From: JACDAN01 sp046729215
Lineage (GTDB): Bacteria; Actinomycetota; Thermoleophilia; Gaiellales; Gaiellaceae
NCBI GenBank assembly: GCA_046729215.1
Contig: JBKPGE010000015.1
Coordinates: 1-7,274, forward strand
Direction of reading: 5' to 3'
Length of the DNA stretch: 7,274 nucleotides
In this document: one piece after another, positions 1 to 5,802 of the stretch
How the letters are laid out: each line of letters opens with the position of its first letter
Position numbering within the stretch: position 1 is the stretch's first letter
The notes under the pieces: generated by a model
Databases searched by the model: none
What the model was told of the DNA's origin: nothing
What the model saw: only the letters and a program-made list of their open reading frames with translations
Program-made: the position numbers and the translations under genes

Positions 1-161
1 CCGAAGAGTTCCAGCTTCGCCCCGTCACCCATGGCCAACTCGACGAAGTGCTCGGTGTCCTCGCCGACCACCCTCAAGCCGAGCACCTCGATCGCGAAGG
101 ACCGCATCGCCGCCACCCGCTCAGTCCCGACGCCGAGCCAACGGATGCCCTTGACCTCCAC
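1..161 (-). CDS. VOC-fold (glyoxalase/dioxygenase-like) protein, 5' part only
   Basis: The gene runs off the left edge, so only about the first 53 residues are visible. They contain the segments GIRWLGVGTE, FAIEVLGLRVVGE and MGDGAKLELFG, which follow the first beta-alpha-beta-beta module of the vicinal oxygen chelate superfamily (opening strand, helix leading to 'VLGL', then two strands ending in a Leu-Glu-Leu/Phe-Gly turn). The position usually held by the first metal-binding His is not His, so metal-dependent glyoxalase activity is doubtful; many VOC proteins of this kind are annotated only as glyoxalase-like. The GTG at 161 is preferred because the family fold begins right after it and a TACTTT hexamer lies 6 bases upstream, which fits a leaderless mRNA. 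In-frame GTGs at 188, 185 and 179 would add residues unlike the family. It lies 36 bases after the glycosyltransferase stop on the same strand. The family is a fair call; the substrate is unknown. Confidence 0.75.
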   Translation of the reverse strand, partial: MEVKGIRWLGVGTERVAAMRSFAIEVLGLRVVGEDTEHFVELAMGDGAKLELF

Positions 162-173
162 GCGTCGAAAGTA
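162..173 (-). promoter_or_regulatory. Candidate -10 box for a leaderless VOC mRNA
   Basis: On the minus strand TACTTT (173-168) is followed by six bases and then GTG at 161, so transcription would begin on or next to the start codon. The hexamer fits the TANNNT consensus, and the same hexamer and spacing precede the dehydrogenase start at 3756. No good -35 box is visible and there is no Shine-Dalgarno sequence ahead of this GTG. Confidence 0.4.
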
Positions 174-197
174 CAGCACGCGCACCACCGGCGTCCG

Positions 198-1295
198 TCA
201 GTGCAGCTCGCCTCGATCATGCTCCTCGACCACTTTCCTGATTGCCCCGAAGAAGAGCGCCGCGGAGGCCTCCCAGGTTGGGCGTGCCAGGGCGCGGCGC
301 TTCGCCGCCGCCCCGAGGCTCGCCCTCATGTCGTCGTCAACTGCAAGCCGCATCAGGGCCCGCGATAGAGCATCCACGTCGCCGGGCTCCACGAGCACTC
401 CCTCGTGCCGATCCTCAGCCAGGTATGGGAGGTTCCCGGCCCGCCAGCCAACGACAGGGAGGCCAAAAGCCATCGCCTCTCCCCAGACCGTCCCGTACGG
501 CTCGCGAGACGCGGGAAGCACGAAGACGTCGGCCGCTGCGTAGAGAGCCGCGACGTCCTCGCGGGCCAGAGGGCCGTGGACGATGACGCGGCCGGTGAGA
601 TCGCCTTCCGCAAGGCGGGACCCGACGCGCGCTCCGTATCTTCCTGCGGCCGACTCGTCGCCGGCGAGGTGGAGTGTTCCTGCATCAGCTGGAAGCTGCG
701 CGAACGCCTCGAGGAGCTCGAGAATCCCTTTTCGCGGCAGCCAGTTGGCGACGGACAGGAACGCGGCTCGCCGCCCATCACGGAGGTCGCGCACACGACC
801 TTTTGGCGGAGCTGCGACGTCCCGTCCAGGGGGGACGACTCGAACCCGCGACTCCGCGAGCCCTCCTTCGACGAGCAGCTCCGCGAGGTGGTCGCTCGCC
901 GCGAGCAACAGATCCGCTCGGCGGAGTGCGAGCCGATCGAGCGGCGCCTGTGCCCACGCGCGAACGGTTGAATGGTCGATCCCACCCGGCGGCTGATGGA
1001 GGACGCCGATGAGCGGAAGACCGAGACGGCGCGCTGCGATGGCCGGACCCGCGAACGCCGCTGCGATCGAGTCCAGAAGGACGGCGCTCGGGTGGAGCTC
1101 CTCGGTCCGGCGGAGAATTGCTGTCCCGCGAAGAGCGGCGAGCGGGAACGGCCACTCGGGAAATGAGAGGAAGCGGATCCGCGCCTCGTGCGCCGGCGCC
1201 GCTTCCGCCATTCGCAGGTGATAGAGATAGCCCCCACTCAGGCGGTGGGGATCTCCGAGCGTGATCAGGGGGAGGACGAGATGCGGGTTGTCCAC
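198..1295 (-). CDS. GT4-type glycosyltransferase
   Basis: This 365-residue protein has the GT-B layout of family GT4 retaining glycosyltransferases. An N-terminal strand HLVLPLITLG is followed by a glycine turn (LSGGY, about 19-23). The C-terminal nucleotide-sugar domain begins near 178 with the segment NWLPRKGILELLEAF; Lys189 there matches the phosphate-binding Arg/Lys pair region. The E-x7-E motif is present (Glu265 to Glu273, EPYGTVWGE), followed by AMAFGLPVVGW. The open frame extends 112 residues further upstream, but that part is Arg-rich and antisense to the divergent glycosyltransferase, so it was dropped. GTG at 1295 sits right before the first beta strand and has GGAG at 1303-1300. 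This start overlaps the divergent gene by 15 bases. Donor and acceptor cannot be read from sequence. Location beside a GTP-derived metabolite locus makes a small-molecule acceptor conceivable, but cell-envelope glycosylation is equally possible. Confidence 0.88.
   Translation of the reverse strand: MDNPHLVLPLITLGDPHRLSGGYLYHLRMAEAAPAHEARIRFLSFPEWPFPLAALRGTAILRRTEELHPSAVLLDSIAAAFAGPAIAARRLGLPLIGVLHQPPGGIDHSTVRAWAQAPLDRLALRRADLLLAASDHLAELLVEGGLAESRVRVVPPGRDVAAPPKGRVRDLRDGRRAAFLSVANWLPRKGILELLEAFAQLPADAGTLHLAGDESAAGRYGARVGSRLAEGDLTGRVIVHGPLAREDVAALYAAADVFVLPASREPYGTVWGEAMAFGLPVVGWRAGNLPYLAEDRHEGVLVEPGDVDALSRALMRLAVDDDMRASLGAAAKRRALARPTWEASAALFFGAIRKVVEEHDRGELH
1232..1250. repeat. Short inverted repeat upstream of the plus-strand glycosyltransferase
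   Basis: CCCCAC (1232-1237) and GTGGGG (1245-1250) form a 6-bp stem with a 7-base loop, about 30 bases ahead of the ATG at 1281. In an mRNA starting upstream it would fold in the leader, before the Shine-Dalgarno. It lies inside the minus-strand glycosyltransferase coding sequence, so it may simply reflect coding constraint in GC-rich DNA. Confidence 0.25.
1268..1276 (+). promoter_or_regulatory. Ribosome binding site deciding the ATG at 1281
   Basis: The purine run GGGGGAGGA ends 4 bases before ATG 1281 and fits the anti-Shine-Dalgarno well. It selects this ATG over an upstream in-frame start at 1188, whose extra 31 residues (Arg-rich, antisense to the other glycosyltransferase) do not belong to the fold. 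Confidence 0.75.
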
Positions 1296-2381
1296 GTCGC
1301 TCCGACGCCTTTCGGCCCGGCAGGCATCTTCGGGGGCGGTGAGCGCTATCCGCTCGAGCTCGGCCGTGCGCTTGCGCATCATGTCGATTGCGAGCTCGTC
1401 AGCTTTGGCCGGGAGGCGCGCTCGTGGACTGATTCCGCCGGCTTGCAGATCCGCATCCTCCGCTCGCTCACCTTCCTCGGCAGCCATCCTGCCCACCCCC
1501 TCGCGCTCGGGCTCGGTCCTGCCCTTTCGGAGGCGGACATCGTCCATACGCACCAGCTGAGGAGCGCGCCGAGCCGGATGGCGGCCCTCCATGCGCGTAT
1601 CCGCAGGATCCCTACCGCCGTCACCGACCACGGCCTCATTGGGGGGAATTGGGCTGGGCTTCTCCCGTGGCTCTTCGACCGCTTCCTCACGGTATCGGCC
1701 TATTCTGCGCGCCAGCTAGCTGCACCGGCGTCGCGAACCAGGGTTGTCTATGGAGGGGCCGATCCCGCTCGCTTCTGGCCCGACCCGGAGGGGCGCCGCC
1801 GCGGTGTTCTCTTCGTCGGACGGCTGACGCCGCACAAGGGCGTCGATCGCCTGATCGAGGCGCTCCCCGACGGTGCCGAGCTGCGGGTGGTCGGCTCCGG
1901 CGGGCATGACCCCGACCCGCCCGAGCGCGATTATCCGCAGCTGCTCCGATCGCTTGCCGCGCGGCGCCGTGTCGAGTTCCTCGGCGCGGTCGCGGACGCC
2001 GACCTCCCCGCCCTCTACCGCGGCGCGCGTGTTCTCGCTCTCCCCTCCGTCGACGTGACGCGCTACGGCCGTGAAATCTCAGTCTCGGAGCTTCTTGGCC
2101 TCTCGTGCATCGAGGCGATGGCGAGCGGGACACCCGTCGTCGCGAGCAGCATCGGCGGGCTACCCGAAGTGGTTGAGCACGGCGTCACCGGCTTTCTTGT
2201 CGAGCCCGGGAACATCGCAGAGCTCCAGGAACGCCTCGCCCAGGTTCTGGGAGGCCGACGCTTGGCTGAGCGACTGGGACGAAACGCTCGCGAACGCTTC
2301 CTGGAGAGGTTTACCTGGGAGGCATGCGCCGAGCGCTGCCTTTCCGCTTACTCGGAGCTCCTCGGCAGCGCAGCGCGGTAG
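1281..2381 (+). CDS. GT4-type glycosyltransferase (second)
   Basis: This is a 366-residue GT-B fold enzyme. The N-terminal half opens with the strand MRVVHVAPTP and the glycine-rich acceptor/donor loop FGGGERY (about 18-23). 'DIVHTHQ' (86-91) is the usual His-containing strand of GT4 enzymes. The C-terminal half has FVGRLTPHKGVDRLIEAL (about 178-195), with the Arg181/Lys186 pair that contacts donor phosphates. The E-x7-E motif is ELLGLSCIE (Glu270 to Glu278), followed by ASGTPVVASSIGGLPEVV and a 'GFLVEPGN' end loop. All elements of a working GT4 enzyme are present, and the length is normal. It shares only the fold pattern with the divergent neighbour and has a clearly different N-terminal acceptor domain, so the two probably use different acceptors. 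Its 3' end overlaps the convergent PTPS-like gene by 34 bases, so no terminator lies between them. The sugar donor and acceptor are unknown. Confidence 0.92.
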   Translation: MRVVHVAPTPFGPAGIFGGGERYPLELGRALAHHVDCELVSFGREARSWTDSAGLQIRILRSLTFLGSHPAHPLALGLGPALSEADIVHTHQLRSAPSRMAALHARIRRIPTAVTDHGLIGGNWAGLLPWLFDRFLTVSAYSARQLAAPASRTRVVYGGADPARFWPDPEGRRRGVLFVGRLTPHKGVDRLIEALPDGAELRVVGSGGHDPDPPERDYPQLLRSLAARRRVEFLGAVADADLPALYRGARVLALPSVDVTRYGREISVSELLGLSCIEAMASGTPVVASSIGGLPEVVEHGVTGFLVEPGNIAELQERLAQVLGGRRLAERLGRNARERFLERFTWEACAERCLSAYSELLGSAAR

Positions 2382-2746
2382 CCGCCAAATGCGGTCGGGG
2401 ACTCCCACACGCGAACTGCAAGCGCCTCCCCGCCGGCGGCGTTAATCGCATCCGCCAGTCGCTCGTGAAACCAGCGGGCGAGGATCTCGACCGTGACCGC
2501 TTCCGCCTCCGCTGGCCGGATCGAGTCGAGGTCCTTGCCCTCGAGCGCTGCGACGGCCGCTTGCAGCGCGGCCTCGATGACGTCGAGGTCGCACACCATC
2601 CCTCGCTCGTCAAGGGCCGCACGTTCGACGACGACCTCCACCCGGTAGTCGTGTTCATGAAGATCGCCCTCGGGAGGCGGGAGCCACGGTATGCGGTGGA
2701 GCGCCCGCAGGTCCGCCGACGCGCCGACTTCGAACCCGCCGGTCAC
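2348..2746 (-). CDS. 6-pyruvoyl-tetrahydropterin synthase / QueD-like T-fold protein with altered catalytic residues
   Basis: The 132-residue length is normal for the PTPS/6-carboxy-tetrahydropterin synthase family, T-fold enzymes that normally act on dihydroneopterin triphosphate. The family zinc ligands appear as His17 (ALHRIP), His30 and His32 (LHEHDY). Further matches are GMVCDLDVI (49-57), AVTVEILARWFHERL (about 83-97) and the C-terminal pterin-anchoring Glu in VRVWESP (Glu115). The catalytic parts differ. The Cys four residues before the first His of the HxH pair is Glu26. The Asp-His pair (LDHHYLN in E. coli QueD) is LEGKDLD, so Glu69-Gly70. Classical PTPS or QueD chemistry is therefore unlikely, while binding of a pterin-like compound is plausible. 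GTG 2746 overlaps the upstream dehydrogenase stop (GTGA), so translation is probably coupled. From memory, S. coelicolor SCO6650 is a comparable PTPS homologue of unknown function. Confidence 0.85.
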   Translation of the reverse strand: MTGGFEVGASADLRALHRIPWLPPPEGDLHEHDYRVEVVVERAALDERGMVCDLDVIEAALQAAVAALEGKDLDSIRPAEAEAVTVEILARWFHERLADAINAAGGEALAVRVWESPTAFGGYRAALPRSSE

Positions 2747-3756
2747 GAATAGGCGAGGGCGACGTGGACGACGCCGACGTCACCGCGGTCAATCGCCGCG
2801 TAGGCCTCAGGTGCTTGCTCCAACGGGAACGTGTGTGAAGCGAGGGAGGAAAGTGGAAGCTCCGCAAGCAGGTCCTGAGTCGTCGCGAGCCTGCGCCGCC
2901 GATCCCAGCGTGCGGCTCGGCGGCCGATCGTCGAAACCTGGCTGCTTCGGATCTCGAGGCGCCGCCGATGAAACTCCGCGCCCAGCGGGAGCGTGACCGG
3001 CTTCAGGCCGTACCAGGAAGCAACGATCGCGACGCCCTCCGGCGAGAGGAGCCCGAGGCTCTCGCCGAGTGCCTCCGGGTTTCCGGTCGCCTCGACGATG
3101 AAATCCGCCCCGCGTCCCCGCGTCGTGGCGCGGATGGCGTGGGCGAGCTCCCCCGGCTCGACGGTCTCGAGCCCACATGCCTCGGCGGCTTCACGGCGCC
3201 ACGGCTTTGGATCGCTTCCCACGACAACTGCGCCGCTCCGCGTGAGGAGGATGGCGGTGAGGATCCCGATCGGACCCAGGCCGATGACGGCCGCGACTTC
3301 GCGATAGCGCATCCCGGTATCAAGCGAGATCTGCAGTGCCGTCTCCACAAGGGGGAAGAGCGTCGCGACGCGCGGGTCGAGTTCGCCGATGGACACGACG
3401 TCGGCGGCGGTGACGACGAAGCGGGTCTGGTGCGGGTGGAATGCGAAAACGCGCTCCCCTTCGCCGATGTCGCTCCGTGAGGCCTCGACCGTGCCAACGG
3501 CGCTGTAGCCGTACGTGAACGGGTACTCGAAACTGCCCTCGAGACCGCTGAGTGTCTCGTCCCTCGGAATGCTGGAGTCGAGCTCCCCTCGATAGGCGAG
3601 CATCTCCGTGCCTCCGCTTATCCCCGAGAACTCTGCCCGGATGAGCACGTCTCCGTTCGTGGGCTGCGGGACGCCGACGTCTGCGAGGTCAACCCGATAC
3701 GGTGCGACGAACTGAACCGCTCTGGCCTGTGTCGCGCTCGCCGATGCCGTTTGCAC
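2743..3756 (-). CDS. Zinc-independent MDR-family (alcohol dehydrogenase-like) oxidoreductase
   Basis: This 337-residue medium-chain dehydrogenase/reductase has an N-terminal GroES-like domain (about 12-130) and a Rossmann domain with VIGLGPIG (GxGxxG at 159-164). Asp182 at the end of the second Rossmann strand (VVVGSDPKP) favours NAD(H) over NADP(H). The catalytic zinc site is lost. The usual GICGTD motif is GISGGTE (Ser47), and the usual GHE is GYS (Tyr84-Ser85). The four-Cys structural zinc lobe is absent. GISGGTE resembles the BchC-type branch of the family, in which zinc is not used. GTG at 3756 was chosen because the fold starts soon after it and a TACTTT box lies 6 bases upstream; the longer frame to 3816 runs into the divergent gene. 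It is first in a two-gene unit with the PTPS-like gene. It probably oxidises a side-chain hydroxyl or reduces a ketone on the locus product; this is inference. Confidence 0.87.
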   Translation of the reverse strand: MQTASASATQARAVQFVAPYRVDLADVGVPQPTNGDVLIRAEFSGISGGTEMLAYRGELDSSIPRDETLSGLEGSFEYPFTYGYSAVGTVEASRSDIGEGERVFAFHPHQTRFVVTAADVVSIGELDPRVATLFPLVETALQISLDTGMRYREVAAVIGLGPIGILTAILLTRSGAVVVGSDPKPWRREAAEACGLETVEPGELAHAIRATTRGRGADFIVEATGNPEALGESLGLLSPEGVAIVASWYGLKPVTLPLGAEFHRRRLEIRSSQVSTIGRRAARWDRRRRLATTQDLLAELPLSSLASHTFPLEQAPEAYAAIDRGDVGVVHVALAYS

Positions 3757-3775
3757 CCCACTAAAGTAGTGCCGC
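3757..3775. promoter_or_regulatory. 19-base bidirectional promoter spacer with palindromic -10 region
   Basis: This is the only DNA between the divergent dehydrogenase (GTG 3756) and the cyclohydrolase-reductase (GTG 3776). It contains CACTA-AAG-TAGTG (3759-3771), a perfect 5-bp dyad. Its centre reads TAAAGT (3762-3767) on the plus strand and TACTTT (3768-3763) on the minus strand, both TANNNT. Projected start sites fall at about 3774 (plus) and 3756 (minus), so both mRNAs would be leaderless or nearly so. This agrees with the lack of Shine-Dalgarno sequences. Another TAGTG copy lies at 3784-3788, and GTGAC occurs at 3776-3780 and 3786-3790. The dyad could also bind a regulator. No FMN riboswitch could fit here. 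Confidence 0.5.
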
Positions 3776-5086
3776 GTGACCCTTAGTGACGTCGCGTCGC
3801 TCCCGCTCGGCACCACCTTCGGGCAGTTCGAGCTGCGGGCATTCGAGCTCGAATCCGGAGACGTTTACCTTGCGCTCCTGCGCGGGGAGATCGGCGACGG
3901 CCGCTCGGTCTTGACCCGTCTCCACTCGGAGTGTCTCACCGGTGACGCGCTCGGGTCACTTCGCTGCGACTGCGGCACCCAGCTCCGACAGGCGGCACGC
4001 GAGATTGCCGCAGAGGGACGCGGCGTCCTCGTCTACGCAACCGACCACGAGGGACGCGGGATCGGGCTCGTGAACAAGCTCCGCGCGTACATGCTCCAGG
4101 AGGAAGGCGAAGACACGATCGATGCCAACTGCCGCCTCGGTTATCCGCCCGACGCACGCTCATACACCGCCGCCGCCGACTGTCTCGCCCTCCTCGGTGT
4201 CCGCTCGGTTCGGTTGCTCACGAATAATCCGAGCAAGGTGGAGGCGCTCAGGAGCGCTGGCATCGACGTCGAGAAGACCATCCCGCTGCGGACGTCGCCG
4301 CACGTCCGAAACATCGACTATCTCCACGCCAAGGAAGCGAGGCTCGGCCACCTCGCGCCCGCCGGCGTCCCGCTGGATGGCGATCCGATCGGCGAGGCGA
4401 CCAACGTAGCCCCTCTTCTCGGGCACGCCGTTGCGCCGGCGTGGCGGCCATACGTCGTGCTCAAGTACGCCCAGACCGTCGACGGACGGATTGCGACACG
4501 GCGGGGCGATGCCAAGTGGATCTCGGGCGAGGCGGAGCGACGAATCTCGCACGGTCTCCGCGCGGCTTGCGACGCCGTGCTCGTCGGCGTCGGCACGGCG
4601 ATCGTCGACGATCCCCAGCTAACCGTGCGCATGGTTCCCGGGCCGTCGCCGCTTCGCGTGGTGCTCGACTCGACCTTGCGCCTGCCGTCGACCGCACGCG
4701 TCCTCGACAACGGGGCGGGGACCGTCGTGATTACGACCGCGCCGTCGAGCGAAGAGCGCCGTGCCGCCCTGCGATCACGCGCCGTCGCCGTGCACGTCGT
4801 CGACGCCGGGCCGCGAGGCGTCGACCTCACGAGCGCACTTCGGACGCTGCGAGCGCTCGGGGTGGCTTCGCTTCTCGTCGAGGGCGGCGGGCGCGTCATC
4901 ACGTCGTTCTTTGCCGAGAAGGTGGTCGACCGCATCGTCGTCGGAATCGCGCCGACGATCATGGGGGCCGGCATCGACGCAGTCGGCGACCTCGATGTCG
5001 CGTCTGTGTCGGAGAGCGTCCGTCTCACGAACCAGTCTGTCCACCAGGCGGGCGACGACCTGTTGTTCGCAGCGGACGTCATCTGA
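3776..5086 (+). CDS. GTP cyclohydrolase II fused to RibD-type pyrimidine reductase
   Basis: The protein has 436 residues and two domains. Residues 10-195 are GTP cyclohydrolase II, which opens GTP to 2,5-diamino-6-ribosylamino-4(3H)-pyrimidinone 5'-phosphate. The zinc Cys triad is present (SECLTGDALGSLRCDCG: Cys53, Cys64, Cys66), as are Tyr105 (KLRAYMLQ), Asp126 and Arg128 (PPDARSY) and TNNPSK (149-154). All residues known to matter in E. coli RibA are kept. Residues 224-436 match the RibD C-terminal, dihydrofolate-reductase-like NADPH-dependent reductase: LKYAQTVDGRIA (Lys230, Asp236), GVGTAIVDDPQLTVR (271-285), LVEGGG (367-372) and APTIMGAG. There is no RibB (DHBP synthase) or deaminase domain, so the fusion suggests direct reduction of the cyclohydrolase product, as in the fungal/archaeal order. 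The GTG start has no Shine-Dalgarno; a -10-like TAAAGT lies 8 bases upstream. A riboflavin role cannot be excluded. Confidence 0.92.
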   Translation: MTLSDVASLPLGTTFGQFELRAFELESGDVYLALLRGEIGDGRSVLTRLHSECLTGDALGSLRCDCGTQLRQAAREIAAEGRGVLVYATDHEGRGIGLVNKLRAYMLQEEGEDTIDANCRLGYPPDARSYTAAADCLALLGVRSVRLLTNNPSKVEALRSAGIDVEKTIPLRTSPHVRNIDYLHAKEARLGHLAPAGVPLDGDPIGEATNVAPLLGHAVAPAWRPYVVLKYAQTVDGRIATRRGDAKWISGEAERRISHGLRAACDAVLVGVGTAIVDDPQLTVRMVPGPSPLRVVLDSTLRLPSTARVLDNGAGTVVITTAPSSEERRAALRSRAVAVHVVDAGPRGVDLTSALRTLRALGVASLLVEGGGRVITSFFAEKVVDRIVVGIAPTIMGAGIDAVGDLDVASVSESVRLTNQSVHQAGDDLLFAADVI

Positions 5087-5101
5087 GTAGACGGCACGCC
5101 G

Positions 5102-5695
5102 ATGGAGCGAGCGCTCCTCGTTCGCCACGCAGAAAGCGTCTTCAGCGCGCGAGGAATCGCGAACGGCAAGGTCGATATCCGCTGCCCTTTGAGCAGGCGC
5201 GGCGTTGCGCAAGCGCGGGCCCTCGCGCGGGACATCGCCGACGAAGACATCGATCTCTGCGTGACGTCCGAGCTCGAGCGGACGCGCCAGACTGCGGATG
5301 TCGCGCTCGCGGACCGCGCAATTCCACGGATCGTCCTTTCCGACCTGAACGATCCACTGTACGGCCGCTACGAAAGCGGTCCTCTCGACGCCTACATCGC
5401 CTGGGCGCTCGCGAACGATTCGGCAGCCGAGCCTCCCGGCGGCGGCGAGCAGCGACAGAAGCTCGTCGCCCGCTATGCAGCCGGGTTTCGGAAGCTTGTC
5501 GAGCGGCCGGAGCGCACGCTGCTGATCGTCACGCATTCGTTACCGGTGGCGTACGTCCTCATGGCGCTTGCAGGACATGATCCCGCGCCGCGCGTTCCGC
5601 TCATCGAGTACGCAAAGGTCCACGCAATCTCGGGTCCCGAGCTTGCGGATGCGGTGGCCCGGCTCGAGCGTTGGTGTGCGGCGCCAACCTGGTAG
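5102..5695 (+). CDS. Histidine phosphatase superfamily (phosphoglycerate mutase-like) protein
   Basis: The 197-residue protein begins with the signature LVRHAES (Arg8, His9, Glu11), where His9 is the phosphorylated nucleophile. SELERTRQTA (57-65) supplies the second catalytic Arg (Arg60), DPLYGRYESG (about 84-93) is the acid/substrate loop and LIVTHSLPVA (141-150) carries the second His (His145). The catalytic set therefore looks complete. It follows the cyclohydrolase-reductase by 15 bases with no Shine-Dalgarno. It is also in the same reading frame, separated only by the TGA and five codons, so reinitiation or coupling is likely. In this setting a plausible role is dephosphorylation of the reductase product, a step that in riboflavin synthesis is usually done by HAD-type phosphatases. 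That role is inference; alpha-ribazole phosphatase-like or general phosphatase activity is equally compatible with the sequence. Confidence 0.88.
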   Translation: MERALLVRHAESVFSARGIANGKVDIRCPLSRRGVAQARALARDIADEDIDLCVTSELERTRQTADVALADRAIPRIVLSDLNDPLYGRYESGPLDAYIAWALANDSAAEPPGGGEQRQKLVARYAAGFRKLVERPERTLLIVTHSLPVAYVLMALAGHDPAPRVPLIEYAKVHAISGPELADAVARLERWCAAPTW

Positions 5696-5802
5696 CCGAG
5701 CACGGGACCGACGCCTCCTGCCCGCCCCGCTTCGCCACCCATCGGCTCGCGCGGCCTGCCTTCTTGACGCTTTCGTCGGGCGTCGAGGTCACGCGCAACT
5801 GA
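5696..5802. other. Intergenic stretch without recognised features
   Basis: Between the phosphatase stop and the relic below, all frames are short or Arg/Pro-rich and resemble nothing recognisable. No hairpin followed by a T-run was found, so no intrinsic terminator can be called for the phosphatase transcript. A TGA at 5800 closes the frame just ahead of the relic. Confidence 0.5.

Noticed and set aside
1296..1631. Extra 112-residue N-terminal extension of the minus-strand glycosyltransferase frame
   Set aside because: It is charged, Arg-rich and antisense to the well-supported plus-strand glycosyltransferase; the fold starts at GTG 1295, which has its own GGAG.
3700..3780. FMN riboswitch ahead of the riboflavin-type gene
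   Set aside because: Only 19 bases separate the divergent genes and no RFN-like conserved stems are visible.
3880..4100. SCO6655-like altered GTP cyclohydrolase II (Tyr to Met, stalls at the formyl intermediate)
   Set aside because: The Tyr equivalent to E. coli RibA Tyr105 is present (KLRAYMLQ), so the normal product is expected.
4441..5580. Long plus-strand frame overlapping the fusion and phosphatase genes
   Set aside because: Arg-dominated translation in an alternative frame of two clearly coding genes; a shadow frame.
5696..5760. Intrinsic terminator after the phosphatase
   Set aside because: No stable hairpin followed by a T-run could be found.
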